Assembly: GCF_010727475.1 (NCBI RefSeq)
Contig: NZ_AP022567.1
Span: 5,022,001 to 5,086,000 of the forward strand
Direction: 5' to 3'
Length of the DNA stretch: 64,000 nucleotides
From: Mycolicibacterium mageritense
GTDB taxonomy: Bacteria; Actinomycetota; Actinomycetes; Mycobacteriales; Mycobacteriaceae
The position numbers were made by a program, and so were the translations under genes. Below the pieces are notes generated by a model that was not told the DNA's origin, did no database searches, and was given only the letters and a program-made list of their open reading frames with translations. The first letter of the stretch is position 1; each line of letters begins with the position of its first letter. This document shows, piece by piece, positions 41,678 to 48,782 of the stretch.

Positions 41678-42859
41678 TCACCCCGCAACAGCCGGACACC
41701 TGGGACTATTCCGTGCCGCGGATCGTGCCGATGCGGTGTCCGCGGCGAACAGGAGCAGCGCGGCCACCGCCAGGCCGGCCCCGACCCAGGGCACCGCGGG
41801 ATAGCCCAGACCAGCCGTCAGGGCGATGCCGGCCAACCACGGGCCGACGCTGATGCCCACGTTGAACGCCGAGATGGTCCCAGCTGCGGTGAGCGTCGGG
41901 GCGGCCGGCGCGATGGCGAACACCCGTGAGTTGAGCGCGGGGTTGGTGCCGAATCCGGCGAGGCCGAGCAGCACTGCCAGCGTCGCGACCGCACCGACGG
42001 AGCCAGTGCTGACGGCGAGCAACATCAGGATGACCAGCAAGGCCGCGAATCCGACCGCCAACACACCGCGCGGCCACCGGTCTGCCGCATACCCGCCCAC
42101 GGCCATGCCGGCCAGCGCTCCGAGGCCGTAGCCGAGGAGTACGGCAGGCACCCACGCCGCCGGTAGTCCGGTGGTGGTGATCAGCATCGCGCTGAGATAG
42201 GTGAACGGCCCGAGCAGTGCGGCGGTGCCGACGGCGGTCATCGCGTACGACAGCCACAACCGTGGCACGGCAAGTTCGCGCAGCTCGTCGGTGATCCGGG
42301 GTGCGGTCGTCGACCGGGTCGCGGGTACGGCGACCAGCACGATGCCCATGGCGACCGTGCACAACACCGCCACCGCCCAGAACGCGCCGCGCCAACCCAG
42401 GTGCTGGCCGATCCACGTGCCCGCAGGCAAGCCGATCACGGTGGCGACGGTCAGCCCGCCGGCGACGATGCTCATCGCGCGCCCCCGCCGGTCCGGCGCG
42501 ACGAGAGACATGGCGGTGCCGGTGCCGACGGCCCAGAAGCCGGCGTACACGAACGCCGCGATGAAGCGCGCGATCATCAAGATCACATAGGAACTCGTCA
42601 GGGCGCCGGCGGCGTGCGCCAGTACGAAGATCGCGAGGAAGGCGATCAGTGCGCTGCGGCGCGGCCAGCGCAACGTGACGACCGCGAGTGCCGGAGCGCC
42701 GACGAGCATGCCGAGCGCGAACACCGAAACCAGCAGGCCGGCTTGAGGAATGGTCACCAAAAGGTCGGACGACAGTTCCGGCAGGAGACCGGCGAGCATG
42801 AGTTCGCTTGTCCCTTGCGCGAAGATCGCGGCGCCGATGGCCCAGATTGCGACGGGCAT
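41678..42859 (-). CDS. MFS transporter, DHA1 (Cmx/AraJ-like)
   Basis: This 393-residue 12-helix major facilitator has helix-1 text MPVAIWAIGAAIFAQGTSELMLAGLLPELSSDL and helix-5 text GGLTVATVIGLPAGTWIGQHLGWR, which are typical of chloramphenicol-efflux/sugar-efflux DHA1 proteins. ATG 42859 overlaps the SDR stop (TGATG). Middle gene of the operon opposite a TetR repressor; probably exports the compound sensed by it. Confidence 0.88.
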   Translation of the reverse strand: MPVAIWAIGAAIFAQGTSELMLAGLLPELSSDLLVTIPQAGLLVSVFALGMLVGAPALAVVTLRWPRRSALIAFLAIFVLAHAAGALTSSYVILMIARFIAAFVYAGFWAVGTGTAMSLVAPDRRGRAMSIVAGGLTVATVIGLPAGTWIGQHLGWRGAFWAVAVLCTVAMGIVLVAVPATRSTTAPRITDELRELAVPRLWLSYAMTAVGTAALLGPFTYLSAMLITTTGLPAAWVPAVLLGYGLGALAGMAVGGYAADRWPRGVLAVGFAALLVILMLLAVSTGSVGAVATLAVLLGLAGFGTNPALNSRVFAIAPAAPTLTAAGTISAFNVGISVGPWLAGIALTAGLGYPAVPWVGAGLAVAALLLFAADTASARSAARNSPRCPAVAG

Positions 42860-43611
42860 CAGAGCATCGATCCTCCGCTTGCGTCGATCCACTGGCCGGT
42901 GATCCACCGCGCGTCGTCGGACGCGAGAAATGCGACGATGTCGGCGATGTCCTCGGGTTGTGCGACGCGATTTAGCGGGGACTGGGCGGCGACGGCGGCG
43001 CGTCCCTGTTCGGTCGCCAGGCGGGCCGCATTCATGTCGGTGTCGGTGCTTCCCGGTCCGACCGCGTTGACGGTGATACCGCGCGCCGCAACGTGTTTGG
43101 CCAGCGTGGCGGTGAACGAGTCGAGAGCGGCCTTCGACATCGCGTAGGTCATCAGTTCGGGTATGCGCGATCCGTGGGTGAACCGCGTCGAGATGTTCAC
43201 GATCCGGCCGCGGTCGCGGAGCCTGGGCAGGCCGTGCTGGGTGACGAAGAACGGTGCCCGGGTGTTCACGGCGAAGACCTCGTCGTAGGCGGCTTCGCCG
43301 AGGTCGCCGAACTCGATACGGCCACCGAGGATTCCGGCGTTGTTGACCAGGATGTCCAGGCCGTCGGCCTGTGCGTCGAACGCCGCCCAGAGGCTTGCGG
43401 CATCACCGGGGATGCCGAGCTTCGCCTGCAGCGCGAATGCGTCTCCACCGGCGTCGAGGATCTGTTGCACGGTTTTCCCTGCAGCCTCGGCGTTGTCGGC
43501 GTAGTGCACGGCGACGCGCGCACCGTCGTTCGCCAACCGTAGAGCGATCGCCCGCCCGATTCCGCGGCTGCCTCCGGTCACCAGTGCTGTCTTGCCTGCC
43601 AGCGCAGTCAT
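42859..43611 (-). CDS. Short-chain dehydrogenase/reductase
   Basis: This 250-residue classical SDR has TGGSRGIG at residues 12-19, NNAG at 90-93, Tyr156-xxx-Lys160 (YAMSK) and a C-terminal ITGQWIDASGGSML typical of FabG-like enzymes. ATG 43611 is chosen because AAAGGA lies seven bases upstream; a GTG six bases earlier is possible. It heads the SDR-MFS-Ddn operon and faces a TetR gene across a strong dyad. Confidence 0.88.
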   Translation of the reverse strand: MTALAGKTALVTGGSRGIGRAIALRLANDGARVAVHYADNAEAAGKTVQQILDAGGDAFALQAKLGIPGDAASLWAAFDAQADGLDILVNNAGILGGRIEFGDLGEAAYDEVFAVNTRAPFFVTQHGLPRLRDRGRIVNISTRFTHGSRIPELMTYAMSKAALDSFTATLAKHVAARGITVNAVGPGSTDTDMNAARLATEQGRAAVAAQSPLNRVAQPEDIADIVAFLASDDARWITGQWIDASGGSML

Positions 43612-43626
43612 GCCCACATCCTTTCT

Positions 43627-43655
43627 CTAGCGGTCGATACAAATATCGACGCTAG
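43627..43655. promoter_or_regulatory. TetR operator candidate between SDR and TetR genes
   Basis: GTCGATA and TATCGAC are perfect 7-bp inverted arms around CAAA, flanked by a further CTAGC/GCTAG pair offset by one base. It lies 15 bp from the SDR start and about 35 bp from the TetR start. A partial second copy (CGGTCGCTATA) follows just before the TetR gene. Confidence 0.65.
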
Positions 43656-43688
43656 CATATTCTTTATCGGTCGCTATAGAATGGTGTC

Positions 43689-44294
43689 GTGACCTCGGTA
43701 CGCGGACGGCCCCGCTCCTTCGATCGGGACGCGGCCCTGGACAAGGCCATTCGGCTGTTCTGGGAGCGCGGGTACGAATCCACTTCGACGCGAGACCTCA
43801 GCGGCGCGCTCGGCATCGGCGTGCCCAGCATCTATGCGGCGTTCGGGGACAAGCGTCAGCTCTTCGCCGAGGCGGTGCAGGTCTACGACACTCGATACGG
43901 TGGATTCATCGAAGCCGCGCTCAGCGAGGAGACGACTGCGCGAGCGGCGGTCGCTCGGATCTTCACCGAGGCGCCCTCGCGGTACACCCGCCGTGGATTA
44001 CCGCAGGGCTGCCTGGTGGTCAGCGGCGACGACGGGACGTCGGACACCGCGGTGCGTAACGAACTCCGTCGCATCCGTCGCCACAAGATCGACCTGGTCG
44101 CCGCCAAGATCAACACCGATATCGCGGCGGGCGACCTGCCTGCCGACACTGACGCGCGAGCGCTGGCGCACTACACCATGACCACGCTGAGCGGCATCGC
44201 GCAGGCGGCGTGTGACGGCATCCCGCGGGCCACGCTCCAGCAGGTGGCGAACATCGCGATGCAGGCCTGGCCGGGGGTCACCGCGACCGGGTGA
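43689..44294 (+). CDS. TetR-family repressor of the SDR-MFS-Ddn operon
   Basis: This 201-residue regulator has an N-terminal HTH (GRPRSFDRDAALDKAIRLFWERGYESTSTRDLSGALGIGVPSIYAAFGDKRQLF) and a TetR_C_6/AcrR-like C-terminal domain with RRGLPQGCLVVSG. It starts at GTG 43689 and is divergent from the SDR gene across a 29-bp dyad, so repression of that operon and itself is likely. A cysteine in the ligand domain might sense electrophiles. Confidence 0.87.
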   Translation: MTSVRGRPRSFDRDAALDKAIRLFWERGYESTSTRDLSGALGIGVPSIYAAFGDKRQLFAEAVQVYDTRYGGFIEAALSEETTARAAVARIFTEAPSRYTRRGLPQGCLVVSGDDGTSDTAVRNELRRIRRHKIDLVAAKINTDIAAGDLPADTDARALAHYTMTTLSGIAQAACDGIPRATLQQVANIAMQAWPGVTATG

Positions 44295-44322
44295 CCCCGG
44301 TGGACCTCGCGACGCCTGACTG

Positions 44323-44338
44323 GGTAGACTGGTCTACC
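44323..44338. promoter_or_regulatory. TetR operator candidate before TetR-EamA operon
   Basis: GGTAGAC-TG-GTCTACC is a perfect 7-bp inverted repeat 17 bp before the TetR start. It lies where RNA polymerase or the ribosome would be blocked, which fits autorepression of the TetR-EamA transcript. Confidence 0.65.
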
Positions 44339-44355
44339 TAGTTGGGAGGTGGGCG

Positions 44356-44952
44356 ATGCCCCAATCAAAAGCGCGGCCCGGGTCGGCACGCAGTCGGCTG
44401 CTCGCCGCCGCGGCGGAATGCTTCTACGCGCGCGGCGTCAACGCCACGGGGATCGACACCATCACCGCAGCGGCCGGTGTCGCGAAAATGAGCCTCTACA
44501 ACAACTTCTCGTCGAAAGACGAGTTGGTTCTGGCCTATCTCGATGCCCGGCACGAGGAGTGGCTGGGCCTCTACGACCGCCGGCTGGCCGACGCGGCCGA
44601 TGCCCGCGACAAGATCGCGGCGATCTTCGATTCGTACGCCGACCATGCGGAACTGGCCTACCGGCACGGGTTCCGCGGGTGCGGCATGCTCAACGCCGCG
44701 GCCGAGCTGCCGGCAGACGCGGTGGGTCGACAGGTCGTGCGTCGGCACAAGGAACACGTCGAGGCACTACTCGAAACCCACCTGCGGGAGCTGCTTTCCG
44801 CGACGGCGGCAACATCCCTTGCCGAGCAACTCTCCTTCCTGCTGGAAGGCGCGATGGTCAGGGCGGGCCTGGAGGGTGATGCCCGGCTGCTCGGCCATGC
44901 GCGGTCCATGGCGCTCAACGCGATCGACAGCGCGCTCGCGCTGGAGGCCTGA
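44356..44952 (+). CDS. TetR-family regulator
   Basis: This 198-residue repressor has its HTH at residues about 12-57 (RSRLLAAAAECFYARGVNATGIDTITAAAGVAKMSLYNNFSSKDEL) and a C-terminal domain with FRGCGMLNAAAELP, seen in regulators of small exporters. It is followed without a gap by an EamA transporter gene and preceded by a perfect dyad, so it most likely controls its own operon in response to the exported compound. Confidence 0.87.
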   Translation: MPQSKARPGSARSRLLAAAAECFYARGVNATGIDTITAAAGVAKMSLYNNFSSKDELVLAYLDARHEEWLGLYDRRLADAADARDKIAAIFDSYADHAELAYRHGFRGCGMLNAAAELPADAVGRQVVRRHKEHVEALLETHLRELLSATAATSLAEQLSFLLEGAMVRAGLEGDARLLGHARSMALNAIDSALALEA

Positions 44953-45888
44953 GTGGCCGCGGGCAACGGCAGCCTGGCGGTGATCGCCGCCGCGGTGCTG
45001 TGGGGCACCACCGGTACGGCCGCGACGTTCGCGCCCGGCGTCGGTCCGCTTGCCGTCGGCGCGGCGGCGATGGGCATAGGCGGACTCCTGCAGGCGTTGG
45101 CCGCGACGCATATCATCCGCGCGCACCGTGTTGCGCTGCTGGGCAATTGGCGGCTCATCGGACTGTCGGCGGTGGCCACGGCCGTCTACCCGCTCGCGTT
45201 CTACACGTCGATGAGACTGGCCGGCGTCGCGGTCGGCACGGTCGTCACCATCGGCTCCGCACCCGCCATCTCGGCACTCATCGAACGCATCGCGGACAAG
45301 CGGAGGCTGTCCCGACGATGGGTTCTCGGCGCGGGCCTTGGCGTGGCCGGGCTAGTGCTGCTCACGGTCGCGAGGTCAGCCCACGCCGGGACAAGCGCGA
45401 CGCATCCGCTGGCGGGCATCGCGCTCGGCGTCGCCGCGGCTGCCACCTACGCGCTGTACTCGTGGGGCGCAGGCCGGATGATGGGCACCATACCGTCGCG
45501 GGCAGTGATGGGCACGGTCTTCGGCATCGGGGGCGTGCTGCTGCTTCCGGTGCTGGTCGCCACTGGCGCGCCCATCGTGGCAAGCGCCCAGAATCTCACG
45601 GCGGTGGCATATCTCGCGATAGTGCCGATGTTCCTCGGCTACGTGCTGTTCGGCCGGGGGCTGGCCACGTTGCCCGTGAGCACGGTCACCACCCTGACCC
45701 TCCTCGAGTCGGCGGTGGCAGCGTTCTGCGCGGTCGTCGTGGTGGGGGAGCAGCTTGCCCCGTCGGGATGGGGCGGCGTCGGTCTCATCTTCGTGAGCCT
45801 GGTGCTCACAGCCCACGCCGCCGCGCAGTCCGTTGCGACGAAGGCCGGAGAACCGCCTCGAACTGAGGTGCCAAGCACTATCGTCTAG
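44953..45888 (+). CDS. EamA/DMT-family transporter
   Basis: This 311-residue membrane protein has ten hydrophobic segments arranged as two EamA repeats (LAVIAAAVLWGTTGTAATFAPG; LAGIALGVAAAATYALYSWGAG). The GTG start follows the TetR stop directly. Members export amino acids, metabolites or toxins. The C-terminus is short and hydrophilic. Confidence 0.88.
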   Translation: MAAGNGSLAVIAAAVLWGTTGTAATFAPGVGPLAVGAAAMGIGGLLQALAATHIIRAHRVALLGNWRLIGLSAVATAVYPLAFYTSMRLAGVAVGTVVTIGSAPAISALIERIADKRRLSRRWVLGAGLGVAGLVLLTVARSAHAGTSATHPLAGIALGVAAAATYALYSWGAGRMMGTIPSRAVMGTVFGIGGVLLLPVLVATGAPIVASAQNLTAVAYLAIVPMFLGYVLFGRGLATLPVSTVTTLTLLESAVAAFCAVVVVGEQLAPSGWGGVGLIFVSLVLTAHAAAQSVATKAGEPPRTEVPSTIV

Positions 45889-45944
45889 GCCCACCTGGCA
45901 CTCAGTACGCCAGACGGATCGGCCCTGGAAGGACGGTTGTCCCG

Positions 45945-47678
45945 GTGACTCGTTTTGATGTTGTCGAGGCAGGCATTGCGCAGCTGCGGCGTGCGTTGGA
46001 GGACGGATCGGTGACCAGCGAGGAACTGGTCGACGCCTACCTCGCGCGCATCGCCGCCTACGACAGCGGCGGCCCTCGGCTGAACGCCCTGGTGGTGATG
46101 AACCCCGACGCCCGTGCGGAGGCGCGCGCCTCGGACGAGCGCCGCGCCAGAGGTGAGACCCTCGGTCCGCTCGACGGCATCCCTTACACGGCCAAGGACA
46201 GCTACCTGGCCAAAGGCCTCACCGCTGCTGCGGGTGCGCACGCGTTCGAGCACCTGGTGGCGCAGCGCGACGCCTTCACGATCGAGCGGCTGCGGGCCGG
46301 AGGCGCGATCCTGATCGGCTTGACGAACATGCCGCCCATGGCCAACGGCGGCATGCAGCGCGGCCTCTACGGGCGCGCCGAGAGCCCCTACAACGCCGAC
46401 TACCTGACGTCCGCGTTTGGTTCGGGTTCGTCGAACGGCTCGGGCACGGCGACCGCGGCGAGCTTCGCGGCGTTCGGGCTCGGCGAGGAGACCTGGTCGA
46501 GTGGCCGGGCGCCGGCGACCAACAACGCGCTGTGCGCCTACACCCCGTCGCGCGGCGTGATATCGGTGCGCGGCAACTGGCCCCTGGTGCCCACCATGGA
46601 CGTGGTGGTGCCCCACACCAGGACCATGGCCGACATGTTCGAGGTGCTCGACGTCATCGTGGCCGACGATCCGGACAGCCGGGGCGACTTCTGGCGCGTG
46701 CAACCCTGGGTGGAGATTCCCAAGTCGTCCGAGGTCCGCCCGGCGTCCTATCCGGCGCTTGCGCCCGGTGGAGTCGATGCTGCCCGTAAGACGTTGGCAG
46801 GCAAGAAGTTCGGTGTTCCTCGGACGTACGTCAACGCCGACCCCGACGCCGGTACCAGTGAGCACCCCGGCATCGGCGGCGCCACCGGCCAGAAGATCGA
46901 GACCCGCGCATCCGTGATCGACCTGTTCAACGCGGCGAAGGCCGACCTGGAAGCCGCGGGTGCCGAGGTCGTGCTCGTCGACTTCCCGGTGGTGTCCAAC
47001 TACGAGGGCGACCGCCCGGGGGCACCGACGATTCGTACCCGCGGACTGGTGAGCAAGGAATTCCTCGACCGCGAGATCCTGGACCTGTCGGCCTGGTCGT
47101 GGGACGACTTTCTGCGCGCCAACAACGATCCGAACCTCAACCGGCTCGCCGACGTCGAGGGCGCGCTGATCTGGGTCCATCCCGAGGGTGCGCTGCCGGA
47201 CCGCGCCGAAGGGTTCGGCGACGACATCACGTCCTATCCCGACTTCATCCGTAAGCAACCGATCGAGGACTTCACCACCATCCCGCACCTCGAGGAGGGG
47301 CTGCGCGGTCTGGAGGAGACCCGCCGCGTCGACCTCGAGGAATGGATGACCGAGCTCGGGCTCGACGCGGTGATATTCCCGACCGTCGCCGACGTCGGTC
47401 CGGCTGACATGGACGTCAACGAGGCTTCGGCCGATCTCGGCTGGCGCAACGGGGTGTGGGTGGCCAACGGCAACCTGGTGCCACGCCACCTGGGCATTCC
47501 GACTGTGACGGTGCCGATGGGCACCATGGCCGACATCGGCATGCCGGTCGGTTTGACCTTCGCGGGCCGGGCCTACGACGACACCGCGTTGCTGAGATTG
47601 GCCGCGGCGTTCGAAGCGACGGGCGACCGTCGCACCGAGCCGCCGCGAACGCCGCGCCTGGCAGAGGAGGACCAGTGA
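45945..47678 (+). CDS. Amidase-signature family hydrolase
   Basis: This 577-residue amidase-signature enzyme hydrolyses a carbon-nitrogen amide bond. Catalytic Lys84 lies in IPYTAKDSY, the cis-serine in GSGSSNGSG (about 162-166) and the nucleophile serine in ETWSSGRAP (185-186), where most amidases read GTDTGGSIR. The length is long for the family, with an insert at about residues 225-380. The start is GTG 45945. It overlaps the agmatine deiminase gene by 4 bp, suggesting successive steps on agmatine or a similar guanidino compound. Confidence 0.87.
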   Translation: MTRFDVVEAGIAQLRRALEDGSVTSEELVDAYLARIAAYDSGGPRLNALVVMNPDARAEARASDERRARGETLGPLDGIPYTAKDSYLAKGLTAAAGAHAFEHLVAQRDAFTIERLRAGGAILIGLTNMPPMANGGMQRGLYGRAESPYNADYLTSAFGSGSSNGSGTATAASFAAFGLGEETWSSGRAPATNNALCAYTPSRGVISVRGNWPLVPTMDVVVPHTRTMADMFEVLDVIVADDPDSRGDFWRVQPWVEIPKSSEVRPASYPALAPGGVDAARKTLAGKKFGVPRTYVNADPDAGTSEHPGIGGATGQKIETRASVIDLFNAAKADLEAAGAEVVLVDFPVVSNYEGDRPGAPTIRTRGLVSKEFLDREILDLSAWSWDDFLRANNDPNLNRLADVEGALIWVHPEGALPDRAEGFGDDITSYPDFIRKQPIEDFTTIPHLEEGLRGLEETRRVDLEEWMTELGLDAVIFPTVADVGPADMDVNEASADLGWRNGVWVANGNLVPRHLGIPTVTVPMGTMADIGMPVGLTFAGRAYDDTALLRLAAAFEATGDRRTEPPRTPRLAEEDQ

Positions 47679-48706
47679 CCGACACACCGCCGCGCATGCC
47701 GGCCGAGTCGGCGCCGCAGGATCGGGTCTGGATGGCGTTTCCGAGCGAGGGTTATTCGCTGGGGGACACCGAGCAGGAAAAGCACGAAGCACGCTCCACG
47801 TGGGCGGCCGTCGCGCACGCGATCGCGGAGTTCGAACCGGTCACCGTTCTGGTGGACCCGGATGAACACATCGCGGCCAAGCAGTACCTCGCGGCGGACA
47901 TCGAGATCGTCGAAGCACCGCTGAACGACGCATGGATGCGCGACATCGGACCCACGTTCGTCCACCGCGGCGACGGTTCGGTGGCCGCGGTGGACTGGGT
48001 GTTCAACGGTTGGGGCGCCCAGGACTGGGCCAGGTGGGACCGCGACGAGAAGATCGGCGCCACCGTCGCCGGCTTGGCGGACATACCCGTCATCGCCTCG
48101 CCGCTCGTCAACGAAGGCGGCGGCATCCAGGTCGACGGTGAGGGTACGGTGCTGGTCACCGAGACCGTGCAGCTCGACCCGGGGCGCAACCCGGGCCTGA
48201 CCCGCGCGGACGTGGAAGCGGAACTGGCCCGCACCATCGGAGCGACGCACGTCGTGTGGCTGCCCCGGGGCCTGACCCGGGATTCCGAACGGTTCGGCAC
48301 CCGTGGTCACGTCGACATCGTCGCGGCCATCACCTCGCCCGGCCGCCTGCTGCTGCACACCCAGCAGGACGAGAATCATCCGGATTACCTTGTCTGCCAG
48401 GAGATCCGCGCTGCCCTCGAAGCGACGCACGATGCCGCGGGCAGGCCCTGGGAGATCACCGAGATGCCAGCGCCTGCGACGCTGACCGACGCCGAGGGCT
48501 ACGTCGACTACAGCTACATCAACCACCTCGTGGTCAACGGCGGTGTCATCGCGTGCAGCTTCGGCGACGAGGTCGACGCGACCGCCGCGGCGATCCTGGC
48601 GGACCAGTACCCGGGGCGCAAGGTCGTCACTGTCGATGCCAGGCCGCTGTTCGAACGCGGCGGCGGAATCCATTGCATCACCCAGAACCAGCCGTCGGCC
48701 CGCTGA
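47675..48706 (+). CDS. aguA: Agmatine deiminase (PAD-type)
   Basis: This 343-residue guanidino-group deiminase of the agmatine deiminase/peptidyl-arginine deiminase-like family converts agmatine to N-carbamoylputrescine. Visible are WMAFPSEGYSLGD, the substrate-acid block NDAWMRDIGPTFV, NEGGGIQVDGEGTVL, the histidine in RGHVDIVA and nucleophile Cys334 (GGGIHCITQNQ). GTG 47675 overlaps the amidase stop (GTGA). N-carbamoylputrescine would then need an amidohydrolase; whether the linked amidase does this is open. Confidence 0.87.
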   Translation: MTDTPPRMPAESAPQDRVWMAFPSEGYSLGDTEQEKHEARSTWAAVAHAIAEFEPVTVLVDPDEHIAAKQYLAADIEIVEAPLNDAWMRDIGPTFVHRGDGSVAAVDWVFNGWGAQDWARWDRDEKIGATVAGLADIPVIASPLVNEGGGIQVDGEGTVLVTETVQLDPGRNPGLTRADVEAELARTIGATHVVWLPRGLTRDSERFGTRGHVDIVAAITSPGRLLLHTQQDENHPDYLVCQEIRAALEATHDAAGRPWEITEMPAPATLTDAEGYVDYSYINHLVVNGGVIACSFGDEVDATAAAILADQYPGRKVVTVDARPLFERGGGIHCITQNQPSAR

Positions 48707-48757
48707 AGTTGATTGCTCCTCGCGTCCGCAGAAGTTGGATTGCTCCTCGCGTCCGCA
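48705..48757. repeat. Two-copy tandem repeat after agmatine deiminase
   Basis: A 26-bp unit beginning GAAGTTGATTGCTCC and a 27-bp unit differing by one extra G follow each other directly, starting in the stop codon of the deiminase gene. They look like a recent slip duplication, although the unit might also occur elsewhere in the genome. Confidence 0.85.
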
Positions 48758-48782
48758 GACCATTCCGCTGACCGGAACTCAT

